A stretch of DNA of 64,000 bases from NCBI GenBank assembly GCA_024710005.1, contig JANJVQ010000018.1, positions 146,764-210,763 of the forward strand, written 5' to 3'. The notes under the pieces are model-generated. The model did not search any database and was not told the DNA's origin. It saw only the letters and a list, made by a program, of their open reading frames with translations. Positions 1-8,137 of this stretch are shown here, piece by piece. Both the position numbers and the translations under genes were made by a program. The stretch comes from Paludibacter sp. (GTDB lineage: Bacteria > Bacteroidota > Bacteroidia > Bacteroidales > Paludibacteraceae). Positions within the stretch are counted from its first letter, which is position 1. Every line of letters starts with the position of its first letter.

Positions 1-1
1 G

Positions 2-244
2 GAACAATTTGGTTCTGCTACCCGTATTCAGTTGAATGATCAGTTTGCTGATGTTACTGAAATTGAAAATTTCATCACCATGGAACGTACTGCAATGAAA
101 GAAGAGGATCAAAATGTTATGACCGTTTCTATCAAAGCTGACAAGGACACGAAAATGGGTATCATCACAGACATCAAACAGGCCTTAAGGCGCGCTTATG
201 CTTTGAAAATTAATTATCAGGCATCTGCACGTCAGTCTTTTTAA
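2..244 (+). CDS. ExbD/TolR-family biopolymer transport protein, 3' end only
   Basis: Only the C-terminal 80 residues are in the window; the reading frame is open back to the first base, so the gene starts upstream. The segment has the periplasmic-domain pattern of ExbD/TolR proteins: a stretch ending in VSIKADKDTKMGIITDIKQ followed by LRRAYALKINYQA, like the 'v.i.aD....y..v..v...l..a....i.l.' end of that family. ExbD works with ExbB and TonB in the inner membrane to energise outer membrane transport. The membrane anchor is outside the window, so the assignment rests on the tail only. A hairpin terminator follows. Confidence 0.6.
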   Translation, partial: EQFGSATRIQLNDQFADVTEIENFITMERTAMKEEDQNVMTVSIKADKDTKMGIITDIKQALRRAYALKINYQASARQSF

Positions 245-267
245 AGCAAATACCTCTTACATAGTAA

Positions 268-308
268 GGAGTCACAACTGGTAACGGTTGTGACTCTTTC
301 GTTTTTTT
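268..308 (+). terminator. Rho-independent terminator after the ExbD-like gene
   Basis: A 9-bp inverted repeat (AGTCACAAC at 270-278, GTTGTGACT at 287-295) with an 8-nt loop is followed by a T-rich run at 296-308. It lies 24 bp past the stop codon and before copA, so copA probably has its own promoter. Confidence 0.75.
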
Positions 309-352
309 ACGATCTACCAAAACAATATTACATTAAAACTGTTTAAGTTGAC

Positions 353-2656
353 ATGAAAACAGAAGTATTTGACATAAAAGGGATGAGTTGCTCTGCCTGC
401 GTGGCTCATGTTGACAAGTCAGTCCGAAATTTAGAGGGGATATTAGCCGTACAGGTAAATTTACTTACCAACTCCATGTCCGTTAGGTATGATGAAGCAT
501 TATTGAGTAGTACCGATGTTGAATCGGCAGTAAAGAAAGCCGGGTATGAGGCTACTGCAAGACTTAAAATAGAAACGGTAGTACAGGAAACGGTTACAGA
601 GAAATCCGGGAACAAAAAGGAACTGCTGGTTGATAAAGAAACAATGAACATGAAAAAACGATGGCAAGGTTCCTTGTTTTTTCTGATTCCCCTTCTCTAT
701 GTTTCAATGGGCGACATGTTAGCACTACCCTATCCTGCAATTTTACAAGGACATGCAAACACGCTTAACTTTGCTTTTGTTCAGTTTTTACTGACACTAC
801 CTATCTATTTCATTAACAGAAAATACTTCGTTACAGGTTTCAGAAGTTTGATGAGAGGTGCACCTAATATGGACTCTCTGATTGCAATAGGCTCCTCTGC
901 AGCCATGCTTTACGGAGTCTACGCCATCTTCAGAATTGGATATGGAATGGGGAGCGGCAACGATACAAACGTCATGAAATTCGCACACGATATTTATTTC
1001 GAGTCGGGCGCTACTATCCTCACATTAATTACTTTAGGAAAATACTTTGAAGCCAGATCTAAAAGCCGAACATCAGAAGCATTAACCAAACTCATGGATT
1101 TATCTCCAAAAACAGCATTGGTGATTCGTGATGACAAAGAAACGGAAATTCCGGTTTGTCAGGTTACAATAGGCGATGTGGTTATAATAAAATCTGGTCA
1201 GTCGGTTCCTGTCGACGGAGAAGTGATGACTGGTAGCGCTTCATTAGATGAATCGGCCCTGACTGGTGAAAGTATCCCTATCTTCAAAAAAGAAGGAGAC
1301 ACCGTGATGTCAGCAACCATCTGCCAAACAGGTTATCTTAAACTCAAAGCAACCAAAGTCGGCGACGATACAACCCTGTCTCAAATAATACGTTTAGTTG
1401 AAGAAGCATCTGCTTCTAAAGCGCCTATTGCCAAATTAGCGGATAAAATCAGTGGCTTTTTTGTGCCTGTTGTCATTTCAATTGCGGTAATAGCATCGGC
1501 GGTATGGCTACTCCTCGGCTATCCCGTTGATTTCGCCTTATCAATTGGCATTTCTGTACTGGTAATCTCCTGTCCATGTGCACTTGGACTGGCAACTCCG
1601 GTAGCAATTATGGTCGGCACAGGTAAGGCTGCCAGTCATGGTATGCTGATTAAGTCAGCCGAATCACTTGAAACCGGCCATAAAATTGACACCATCGTAT
1701 TGGATAAAACCGGGACATTAACAGCCGGGAAACCGATTGTTACCAAAATCATCTCCAATCGTTTTCTTCCCGAAAATAAGTTGCTGGAAATCGCGGCTTC
1801 ATTAGAAAAACAATCTGAACATCCACTTGCGAATGCGGTACTGGATGAAGCTGAATTCAGAGGTATTATTCCGCAACCTGTGGTTGACTTCGAAGTATTT
1901 CCCGGGTTGGGGATTAAGGCTGTTATTAATGAACGTGTTTATTTCGCCGGTAACACCAAACTGATGGAAGAAAATAGGATTTCAACAGAGTCATTTGCAA
2001 AAAAAACAGAATCGCTGGCTGATGAAGGTCATACCTTACTTTATATTGCCAACGCAACAGAAGTGTTGGGTGTCATTGCAGTTGCAGATGTGTTAAAGCC
2101 ACACAGTGCAGAAGCTGTTAAGCACATGCAGCAAATGGGACTGGAAGTAATCATGTTGACAGGAGATCACCTCAGGGTTGCACAACACATACAACAGAAA
2201 CTGGGTATAAAACGTGTGATTGCCGGTGTGCTACCACAGGGTAAAGAAGAAGAAATCCGCAAATTACAGGCTGAAGGCAGAAAAGTAGCCATGGTTGGTG
2301 ATGGCATCAACGACGCTCCTGCTTTGGTCCGGGCAGATTTAGGGATTGCCATCGGAGCCGGCACCGACATAGCCATCGAATCGGCTGATGTGGTACTTAT
2401 CAGCAACGACCTCTCGGGTGTTAGTTCCTATATCCGGCTCAGTAAAGAAGTCATGTTGAATATTAAACAAAACCTGTTCTGGGCATTTTTCTATAATATA
2501 CTTGGCATTCCTTTGGCTGCAGGCGTTTTCATTCCGATATGGGGATGGACCCTGAGTCCCATGTTCGCAGCAGCTGCTATGAGCCTCAGTTCTGTGACTG
2601 TGGTGTTAAATGCCCTGAGAATAAGGTCTGGGAAAAGCCTAATAAAAAAAGGTTAA
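353..2656 (+). CDS. copA: Copper-translocating P1B-type ATPase
   Basis: Inner membrane ATPase that exports Cu(I) (possibly Ag) and protects against copper. The 767 residues show, in order, one N-terminal heavy-metal-associated domain (about 1-65) with the metal-binding motif GMSCSAC (Cys13 and Cys16), the actuator motif TGES near residue 304, the membrane metal site SCPCALG (CPC at 407-409), the phosphorylation motif DKTGT (Asp451) and the hinge GDGINDAP near 649. Length and single HMA domain fit CopA. The ATG follows the upstream terminator, and no copper chaperone or CsoR/CueR-type regulator is adjacent. The CPC motif argues for Cu(I) rather than Zn/Cd. Family assignment is firm; the direction of transport is inferred from the family. 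Confidence 0.93.
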   Translation: MKTEVFDIKGMSCSACVAHVDKSVRNLEGILAVQVNLLTNSMSVRYDEALLSSTDVESAVKKAGYEATARLKIETVVQETVTEKSGNKKELLVDKETMNMKKRWQGSLFFLIPLLYVSMGDMLALPYPAILQGHANTLNFAFVQFLLTLPIYFINRKYFVTGFRSLMRGAPNMDSLIAIGSSAAMLYGVYAIFRIGYGMGSGNDTNVMKFAHDIYFESGATILTLITLGKYFEARSKSRTSEALTKLMDLSPKTALVIRDDKETEIPVCQVTIGDVVIIKSGQSVPVDGEVMTGSASLDESALTGESIPIFKKEGDTVMSATICQTGYLKLKATKVGDDTTLSQIIRLVEEASASKAPIAKLADKISGFFVPVVISIAVIASAVWLLLGYPVDFALSIGISVLVISCPCALGLATPVAIMVGTGKAASHGMLIKSAESLETGHKIDTIVLDKTGTLTAGKPIVTKIISNRFLPENKLLEIAASLEKQSEHPLANAVLDEAEFRGIIPQPVVDFEVFPGLGIKAVINERVYFAGNTKLMEENRISTESFAKKTESLADEGHTLLYIANATEVLGVIAVADVLKPHSAEAVKHMQQMGLEVIMLTGDHLRVAQHIQQKLGIKRVIAGVLPQGKEEEIRKLQAEGRKVAMVGDGINDAPALVRADLGIAIGAGTDIAIESADVVLISNDLSGVSSYIRLSKEVMLNIKQNLFWAFFYNILGIPLAAGVFIPIWGWTLSPMFAAAAMSLSSVTVVLNALRIRSGKSLIKKG

Positions 2657-2695
2657 GTCTGATTTCAGAATAAACCGGTCATTGGTTTTCACATA

Positions 2696-4033
2696 TTAAG
2701 CAAGCAACTGATCAATTGCTTGCTTAACTTTTTCAAAATCAAACTGACTGATAATTTCATTTTTATATATCAGAATTTCATCATTACATAAATTACCAAT
2801 ACTACCCTCATGAGTATGCTGAATGGCTTTATCCGGATTAAAGTTACCGGCTTCTATATCCAGCCCAACTTGCTTATACGCATCTCGGAAAGGTACACCA
2901 TCCAATGTAAGTTTATTGACAGTCTCAACACTGAAAATTAAGTCGTATTTGGGGTCGTCCAATATCTGCTCATTAACCTGAAGTTGTGATATCATCAGGG
3001 TTGTCATATCCAGACAATCCTTCAACTCAGCAAACGCAGGGATGAAAACTTCCTTGATGATCTGCAAATCACGAAAATATCCGGAAGGAAGATTGTTGGT
3101 AATCATCATGATTTGTTGAGGAACCGACTGTATCTTATTACATTTGGCACGTGTAAGTTCAAACACGTCCGGATTCTTCTTATGCGGCATAATGCTTGAA
3201 CCAGTAGTGAAATCTTCAGGCAGTTTAATAAAACCAAAGTTCTGAGAGTTGTACAAACAGGCATCAAAGGCCAGTTTGGATATTGTTGCTGCAACCGATG
3301 CCATCGCATTAGCAACCGTTCGCTCCATTTTACCACGCCCCATTTGAGCATAAACCACATTATAATTCATACTGTCGAAACCCAACAAATCGGTTGTCAT
3401 CTGCCGGTTTAAGGGGAAAGAAGAGCCATAACCAGCAGCAGAACCCAACGGATTCCGGTTGGTGATTTTCCAGGCTGATAATAACAGTTGCAGATCATCA
3501 GCGAGACTCTCAGCGTAGGCGCCAAACCACAACCCGAAGGAAGACGGCATCGCAATCTGCAGGTGAGTATATCCGGGCAGGAGCACATGCTTATAGCGAT
3601 TACTCTGTTCAATCAGAGTTTCAATCAGGTCGTTCACCTGACCGGTAATTTTCATCAATTCAGTACGCGCAAAAAGTTTCAGGTCAACCAATACCTGATC
3701 GTTACGGGAACGGCCACTGTGAATTTTCTTCCCCACATCGCCAAGCTTGCGTGTAAGCAACAATTCCACCTGAGAATGAACATCTTCTACATCCTCTTCT
3801 ATAACGAAAGCCCCATCTTCAATGGTCTGATAAATTTCTTTCAGCACAAGCAGGAGCACCTCCAGTTCGTCAGCTTGTAACAGTCCGACAGACTCAAGCA
3901 TGCGAATGTGCGCCATAGAGCCAAACACATCGTATTTAGCCAGACAAAGGTCCATTTCACGATCTTTTCCTACCGTAAACTTCTCAATCCGTTGGTCTGC
4001 CTGCACGTTTTTTTCCCAGATTTTTCCTGCCAT
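2696..4033 (-). CDS. argH: Argininosuccinate lyase
   Basis: Last step of arginine synthesis: argininosuccinate to arginine plus fumarate, in the cytoplasm. The protein (445 residues) has the fumarase/aspartase-superfamily signature GSSIMPHKKNPD and the lyase motif HSGRSRNDQV near residue 100. The frame is open for 20 more codons upstream, but I chose the ATG at 4033 (MAGKIWEKNVQ) because it matches the usual ArgH N-terminus and avoids running into the stop of the upstream gene at 4044. It is the last gene of a leftward group with the SRPBCC protein and pyrE. No other arg genes are in the window. Confidence 0.93.
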   Translation of the reverse strand: MAGKIWEKNVQADQRIEKFTVGKDREMDLCLAKYDVFGSMAHIRMLESVGLLQADELEVLLLVLKEIYQTIEDGAFVIEEDVEDVHSQVELLLTRKLGDVGKKIHSGRSRNDQVLVDLKLFARTELMKITGQVNDLIETLIEQSNRYKHVLLPGYTHLQIAMPSSFGLWFGAYAESLADDLQLLLSAWKITNRNPLGSAAGYGSSFPLNRQMTTDLLGFDSMNYNVVYAQMGRGKMERTVANAMASVAATISKLAFDACLYNSQNFGFIKLPEDFTTGSSIMPHKKNPDVFELTRAKCNKIQSVPQQIMMITNNLPSGYFRDLQIIKEVFIPAFAELKDCLDMTTLMISQLQVNEQILDDPKYDLIFSVETVNKLTLDGVPFRDAYKQVGLDIEAGNFNPDKAIQHTHEGSIGNLCNDEILIYKNEIISQFDFEKVKQAIDQLLA

Positions 4034-4043
4034 AATCGTTGTA

Positions 4044-4469
4044 TTATGTGAGCTTATTATTGAGTAATTTTTCAAACAAATCGGCCAGGACATTGATACC
4101 TTGTTCGAGTTGTTTGTTTAACATCATTTTTAACACCGAAGGAAGATTGGCATGCAACAATAACTGCATTTGTGTTTGAGTTGATGACAGTTCATCCAGC
4201 ATAATTTCAGCATTTACCTCAACCGGCAGATAGGACGTTTCAAACCGGATGGATTTGTATGGTGTTTTATCAACAATTCTGAAACCCACTTTCCCAAACT
4301 GACTTAGTTCGAGTAAACAGGAATCGGCATTGTATTCCACCACCTGGAATTTCCCCTGCAATTTATCTATATCGCCAAGTTTCCCCAGATTATTCAGGTC
4401 ACTCAGCATGCCAAAAACCACTTCTTCTGAAGAAGAAATGGTTTTTATATCACTTTGGTATGTTGTCAT
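4044..4469 (-). CDS. SRPBCC (START-like/polyketide cyclase fold) protein
   Basis: A 141-residue protein with the pattern of the SRPBCC helix-grip fold: an opening beta strand (TTYQSDIKTISSSEEVVFG), an early helix (MLSDLNNLGKL), a series of short strands (FQVVEYNADSCLLEL, KVGFRIVDKTPYKSIRFE) and a long C-terminal helix (MMLNKQLEQGINVLADLFEKLL). Such proteins bind hydrophobic ligands, but no function is known for this one. It lies 7 bp after pyrE and 10 bp before argH, so it is probably co-transcribed with both. I recall this small protein beside pyrE in other Bacteroidales, which hints at a link to nucleotide or arginine metabolism; that link is inference. Confidence 0.7.
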   Translation of the reverse strand: MTTYQSDIKTISSSEEVVFGMLSDLNNLGKLGDIDKLQGKFQVVEYNADSCLLELSQFGKVGFRIVDKTPYKSIRFETSYLPVEVNAEIMLDELSSTQTQMQLLLHANLPSVLKMMLNKQLEQGINVLADLFEKLLNNKLT

Positions 4470-4476
4470 TCAACTA

Positions 4477-5112
4477 TTAATCTTTTCTCCATTCGGCAGG
4501 GTTCATCCGCCATTCTTTGAGGGTTTCAATATCGTCTTCATTAATATAGTTGATTGAGAGCGCCTCTGCCAGCACAGCATCATAATCACACAGGGTAGTC
4601 AATTTAACTTTGGCTGCCCTGAATTTCTCCGTTGCAACAGGAAAACCATAAGAAAACACGGCCACCATACCAAGCACTTCAGAACCATCTTTGCGGATAG
4701 CTTCCACTGCTTTGAGACTGCTACCTCCAGTTGAAATCAGGTCTTCAATTACCACCACCTTTTGTTTTGGTTTCAAATCACCTTCAATCAAATTTTCCAG
4801 ACCGTGATCTTTTGGCGTCGGTCGGATGTAAATAAACGGCAGTCCGAGCAAGTCTGCAACTAATGCCCCCTGTGCAATGGCACCGGTAGCAACGCCAGCA
4901 ATTACTTCAGCTTCCGGATAGTTTTCCTGAATCAGTCGGGCAATTTGCAGTTTAATATAAGTTCTGATTTGCGGATAAGACAATGTCTTGCGGTTATCGC
5001 AATAAATCGGCGACTTCCATCCCGAAGCCCATGTAAAGGGATTATGCGGTTGTAACTTAACAGCTTTTATTCTTAGGAGTTTATCGGCTACTTGTTTTTC
5101 AATGAGTTTCAT
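4477..5112 (-). CDS. pyrE: Orotate phosphoribosyltransferase
   Basis: Pyrimidine synthesis enzyme that joins orotate and PRPP to make orotidine monophosphate. At 211 residues it is normal family length. It carries the type I phosphoribosyltransferase PRPP-binding motif VVVIEDLISTGGSSL (about 116-130), the substrate segment NPFTWASGWKSPIYCDNR near the start, and the flexible-loop region around RPTPKDHG. It seems to head a leftward transcription unit with the SRPBCC protein and argH. No other pyr genes lie nearby. Confidence 0.95.
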   Translation of the reverse strand: MKLIEKQVADKLLRIKAVKLQPHNPFTWASGWKSPIYCDNRKTLSYPQIRTYIKLQIARLIQENYPEAEVIAGVATGAIAQGALVADLLGLPFIYIRPTPKDHGLENLIEGDLKPKQKVVVIEDLISTGGSSLKAVEAIRKDGSEVLGMVAVFSYGFPVATEKFRAAKVKLTTLCDYDAVLAEALSINYINEDDIETLKEWRMNPAEWRKD

Positions 5113-5246
5113 TTTGTCGTAAGTTGTGATGATTTGATATAAAATAAACGGGATATAAGCGTATTATTGTGTGCAAAATTAACCAAACTATTTTACACAC
5201 GAAAGATAAATATTTTTTTTATTGTATTTTTTATTTTTGCCCTGAT

Positions 5247-5612
5247 TCATAAAACCGGGGGCAAAAAGGCATCCTCTATATGCTCAATCTTGAAATCATC
5301 TCCGTCGGGCATTACTGATATCACATCGAATCTTGTTTCACCGGGCCAGTTATAACGTTTGATATAGCTACCTGCGGCATGAACCAGATTCTTGATTTTA
5401 CGCAAATCTATGGTTTCCTCCGGAGCCAGAAACGTATCGGTGGAACGGGTCCTGACTTCAACAATTACCAACCAGTCATCTTTTTCCGCGATGATATCAA
5501 TCTCTAATTTTCCAGCACGGTAATTGGTGGTACGAATTTTGTAACCTTTTGCGACCAAATAATCCTGAGCGCGTTTTTCACCAATCAAACCAAGTTCATT
5601 GTGTTTAGCCAT
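5247..5612 (-). CDS. YraN family (UPF0102) nuclease-fold protein
   Basis: A 121-residue cytoplasmic protein with a restriction-endonuclease-like core: GEKRAQDYLVAKGYKI at the start, the E-x-D-I-I pattern (LEIDIIAEKD) and the V-E-V-R-T-R segment (VIVEVRTRS), which together match the YraN family's E-D-ExK-like active site. It may act in DNA repair or processing; its substrate is unknown. It starts at the ATG at 5612, downstream of a divergent region with a TACTTTTG box on each strand. It is separated from pyrE by about 134 bp of AT-rich DNA. Confidence 0.85.
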   Translation of the reverse strand: MAKHNELGLIGEKRAQDYLVAKGYKIRTTNYRAGKLEIDIIAEKDDWLVIVEVRTRSTDTFLAPEETIDLRKIKNLVHAAGSYIKRYNWPGETRFDVISVMPDGDDFKIEHIEDAFLPPVL

Positions 5613-5640
5613 AGTTAAAGTGTTTATTGATTAAGTGATA

Positions 5641-5698
5641 CAAAAGTAGGGAATTTCCCTGTAAATTGTGAAAGTTAAAACATTTAATATTACTTTTG
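5641..5698. promoter_or_regulatory. Divergent promoter region with two TAnnTTTG boxes
   Basis: The Bacteroidota -7 consensus TAnnTTTG occurs as TACTTTTG on the minus strand (5648-5641, for the YraN gene) and on the plus strand (5691-5698, for the gene at 5718). The plus box has a TTG 22 bp upstream, a little longer than ideal. No clear -33 box was found for the minus copy. Confidence 0.45.
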
Positions 5699-5717
5699 TA
5701 CTACTTTTTTCAACACG

Positions 5718-5927
5718 ATGGGGAATAAAAAACAAGAACCTTCACTGAGTCGTAACAAATTGCGGAAACACAAACATTTGTTCATGCTCAATGATGCGGA
5801 AAATAAGGCGCTCAACAGGTATATCAATCAGTACAATGTATCCAATAAATCAAAATTTATACGGGAAACATTGATGCAGGCAATTCTTCGCAGATTCGAA
5901 GAAGATGCCCCGACTTTGTTTGATTAA
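5718..5927 (+). CDS. Small basic protein, ribbon-helix-helix-like, function unknown
   Basis: A 69-residue basic protein. The core (KHLFMLNDAENKALNRYI, then SNKSKFIRETLMQAILRRFE) has the strand-helix-helix pattern of MetJ/Arc/CopG-type DNA-binding proteins: a short strand, a helix with ENKALNRYI, and a second helix opening with NKSKFIRE. It ends in an acidic DAPTLFD tail. The size and fold fit a transcription or segregation factor, but no toxin or replication partner is present. I recall near-identical small proteins across Bacteroidales, so it may be a conserved chromosomal protein. It is followed 27 bp later by a DUF3078 gene and may share its transcript. Confidence 0.65.
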   Translation: MGNKKQEPSLSRNKLRKHKHLFMLNDAENKALNRYINQYNVSNKSKFIRETLMQAILRRFEEDAPTLFD

Positions 5928-5954
5928 TGAAAAAATGCATTTTATTGTCAGAAG

Positions 5955-7421
5955 ATGAATTTGAAATTTATTTTTGCTCCTTTCTTATTTGTTTTGATTC
6001 CGCTTTCAGTATTTCCTGCAACCGGAACCAATCAGGATACCATCGTTGTTACTGCCATTAAGCATTTAATTGAAAACTCCTTCAATGAAAATGATTCGCT
6101 GATCACAGCTCCGGTGCATACTCCCCCTGAAATTATAATGCCTGAAACCAGACCTGATTCGTCAGTCAAAAACGAGAAAAAAATATACGTGCCGATTGAC
6201 ATCCGACAGATACTGTTAGATGTTGAGCAACGTAGCCCAAAAGCAAGACAGGTTATCATCAATGACAGATTTTTAAAAACAAATCCGCTTTTTATCGACA
6301 TACTATTTCATGGTTATTCGGCTAAACCTGTTCATTTTGACTCATGGTCTGTAAATGACTGTTTTTCAAAATCTGCTACCTCCGGTTTTAATCCCATCAA
6401 CACAGCAAAACTGAACAATGTGGAAGAAACATTACAGGAACTAAGAGATATTACCATCCGGAAATTTGTTGCTTACAATCCGCATTTCATTGCATATAAA
6501 ATTGACAATCTGCCCGATGTAACTGATTTTATTAAATTCGAACTGAATGCCAAGCCAATAGATGAAACTGTTCTGATGACCCGAAACAGGCTGAACTATG
6601 ACCACAGAAAATTAACCATTGAGAAGATAAAACGCAATCCATGGACTACTAAATCGAATGCCATGCTGCAATTTTCTCAAAACTACATTTCAAAAAACTG
6701 GTACCAGGGAGGTAGTGATAACATCTCTATTTTAGGTATCGTGAACGGAACTTTCAATTATGATGACAAAAAGAATATCCAATGGGATAATTTTGCAGAA
6801 TGGCGACTGGGATTCAACTCGGTTGAAGGTGATACGCTCAGATTCTTAAATACAAACGACGACATTCTTAGAGCAACCAGCAAACTGGGTATCAAAGCCG
6901 GTGGTAACTGGTTTTATAGTGGGTCTGTTGACTTCTCGACGCATTTCTTTAATAGCTATAAAGCTATTAACTCCAATGTTATGAAAGCGAAATTTCTAAC
7001 CCCGGTGAGATTTAATGTGAATGTCGGTTTAGATTACAAATATAAAAAGCTATTCTCACTGATGTTCTCTCCTTTAAGTTATAAGTTTATTTATGCCAAC
7101 GACACATTACTCGTCGATCAAAAATCGTTCGGTATACCCAAAGGAGAAAACATCCTGAGTCAGGTGGGTAGCTCTTTCAGGGCTCAATTATCCTATAGTC
7201 CTGTTCGCGAGTTACAAATTGATTCCAAACTCTCTTTTTATACCAATTACGAGAAATTTGAGATAGATTGGGAAATAGTGGGTAACTTCAAGTTTAACAG
7301 GTTTCTTTCGACCCGTCTTTCTCTCAACCCAAGATATGACAACACTGTACTAACCGACGAAAGGGCTATGATTCAATTCAAACAGCTACTGACCTTCGGA
7401 CTGTCCTACAAGCTACTTTAG
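5955..7421 (+). CDS. DUF3078 outer membrane protein
   Basis: A 488-residue protein with a signal peptide (MNLKFIFAPFLFVLIPLSVFPA) and a C-terminal half rich in alternating aromatic strands, as in outer membrane beta barrels. The segment FSQNYISKNWYQGGSDNISI and the following WDNFAEWRLGF stretch are hallmarks of the DUF3078 family of Bacteroidota. Residues about 30-200 are extra sequence ahead of the barrel. The function is unknown; family members are thought to sit in the outer membrane. Its stop codon nearly meets that of the facing HD-domain gene, with one base between them. Confidence 0.75.
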   Translation: MNLKFIFAPFLFVLIPLSVFPATGTNQDTIVVTAIKHLIENSFNENDSLITAPVHTPPEIIMPETRPDSSVKNEKKIYVPIDIRQILLDVEQRSPKARQVIINDRFLKTNPLFIDILFHGYSAKPVHFDSWSVNDCFSKSATSGFNPINTAKLNNVEETLQELRDITIRKFVAYNPHFIAYKIDNLPDVTDFIKFELNAKPIDETVLMTRNRLNYDHRKLTIEKIKRNPWTTKSNAMLQFSQNYISKNWYQGGSDNISILGIVNGTFNYDDKKNIQWDNFAEWRLGFNSVEGDTLRFLNTNDDILRATSKLGIKAGGNWFYSGSVDFSTHFFNSYKAINSNVMKAKFLTPVRFNVNVGLDYKYKKLFSLMFSPLSYKFIYANDTLLVDQKSFGIPKGENILSQVGSSFRAQLSYSPVRELQIDSKLSFYTNYEKFEIDWEIVGNFKFNRFLSTRLSLNPRYDNTVLTDERAMIQFKQLLTFGLSYKLL

Positions 7422-7422
7422 G

Positions 7423-7962
7423 TTAATACGAGAACCGGCTATGCCAGGCTTCAAAAACGGCAACATGCTCCTGACCGTGACGGCTCAACATCATGCGGAT
7501 TTTCTCCGGATCGTGCTTACTGTTTAGTGCCGTTTTCGAAAAAAACTTATCGGCATAACATATAATCTGCTCTTCGATGGTTACCGGTAACATATCTCTA
7601 TGGGGTAAAGGCAAATCATGCTCCCGTATTTTATCTAACGAGATTCCGGTTCCTGTATGTCGCTCGCAGACAAGCGCATGACGATCTAACCCTTCTTTTC
7701 GCAACAAATCTGCTCCCAGATAACCATGTTCGATATACTGATGATTGCCATGACAAAAAATCCGGGGAGCATCACATAAGAAAATTCCGATGTCATGCAA
7801 CATGGCTGCTTCAGCAATGAACTCTTTATCAGCCTCCAATTCCGGATGTTTCTTTGCCACTTCAAGTGCTAAATCCCTGACTTGTTCGCTGTGAGTCACC
7901 AGCACACGATATAATTCGGTGCCCGGCGTATAGTATTTTTGGATAAGAAGATAGGGGTTCAT
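7423..7962 (-). CDS. HD-domain phosphohydrolase-like protein
   Basis: A 179-residue protein with the metal-binding H...HD...D arrangement of HD hydrolases: THSEQVRD (about 24-31), MLHDIGIF (about 54-61), the additional histidines of HGNHQYIEHGYLG, CERHTGTG, and the closing aspartate in CYADKF. Similar proteins hydrolyse nucleotides or phosphate esters, but the substrate cannot be read from the sequence. It is a single gene, convergent with the DUF3078 gene. A minus-strand TATCTTTG box at 7987-7980 is a likely -7 element. Confidence 0.8.
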   Translation of the reverse strand: MNPYLLIQKYYTPGTELYRVLVTHSEQVRDLALEVAKKHPELEADKEFIAEAAMLHDIGIFLCDAPRIFCHGNHQYIEHGYLGADLLRKEGLDRHALVCERHTGTGISLDKIREHDLPLPHRDMLPVTIEEQIICYADKFFSKTALNSKHDPEKIRMMLSRHGQEHVAVFEAWHSRFSY

Positions 7963-8001
7963 ACTAATCGTGTTTTGTGCAAAGATAATTAAATTAGCTA
8001 A

Positions 8002-8104
8002 TAGCGGAAAACGGAAAGCGAAGAACTAAAAGCTAAATAATATTCATTATTCACTAACACTTGACGTTTGACTCTCGACGCTTTCCGTTTTCCGTTTTCC
8101 GCTA
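8002..8104. repeat. Inverted repeat built of 7-nt CGGAAAA units
   Basis: The left arm (8002-8020, TAGCGGAAAACGGAAAGCG) and right arm (8079-8104) are reverse complements, except that the right arm has one extra 7-nt TTTTCCG unit. The loop is AT-rich. The same units recur near 35530, 38073-38140 and 39184-39269, making this a dispersed repeat family of the genome. It lies between the divergent HD gene and priA. Confidence 0.75.
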
Positions 8105-8137
8105 AAACACCTATCTTTGTATCTCAATTTTTCTTGC

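Noticed and set aside
3488-3880. 130-codon open frame on the plus strand
   Set aside because: Antisense of argH; composition follows the argH codons and no family pattern is visible.
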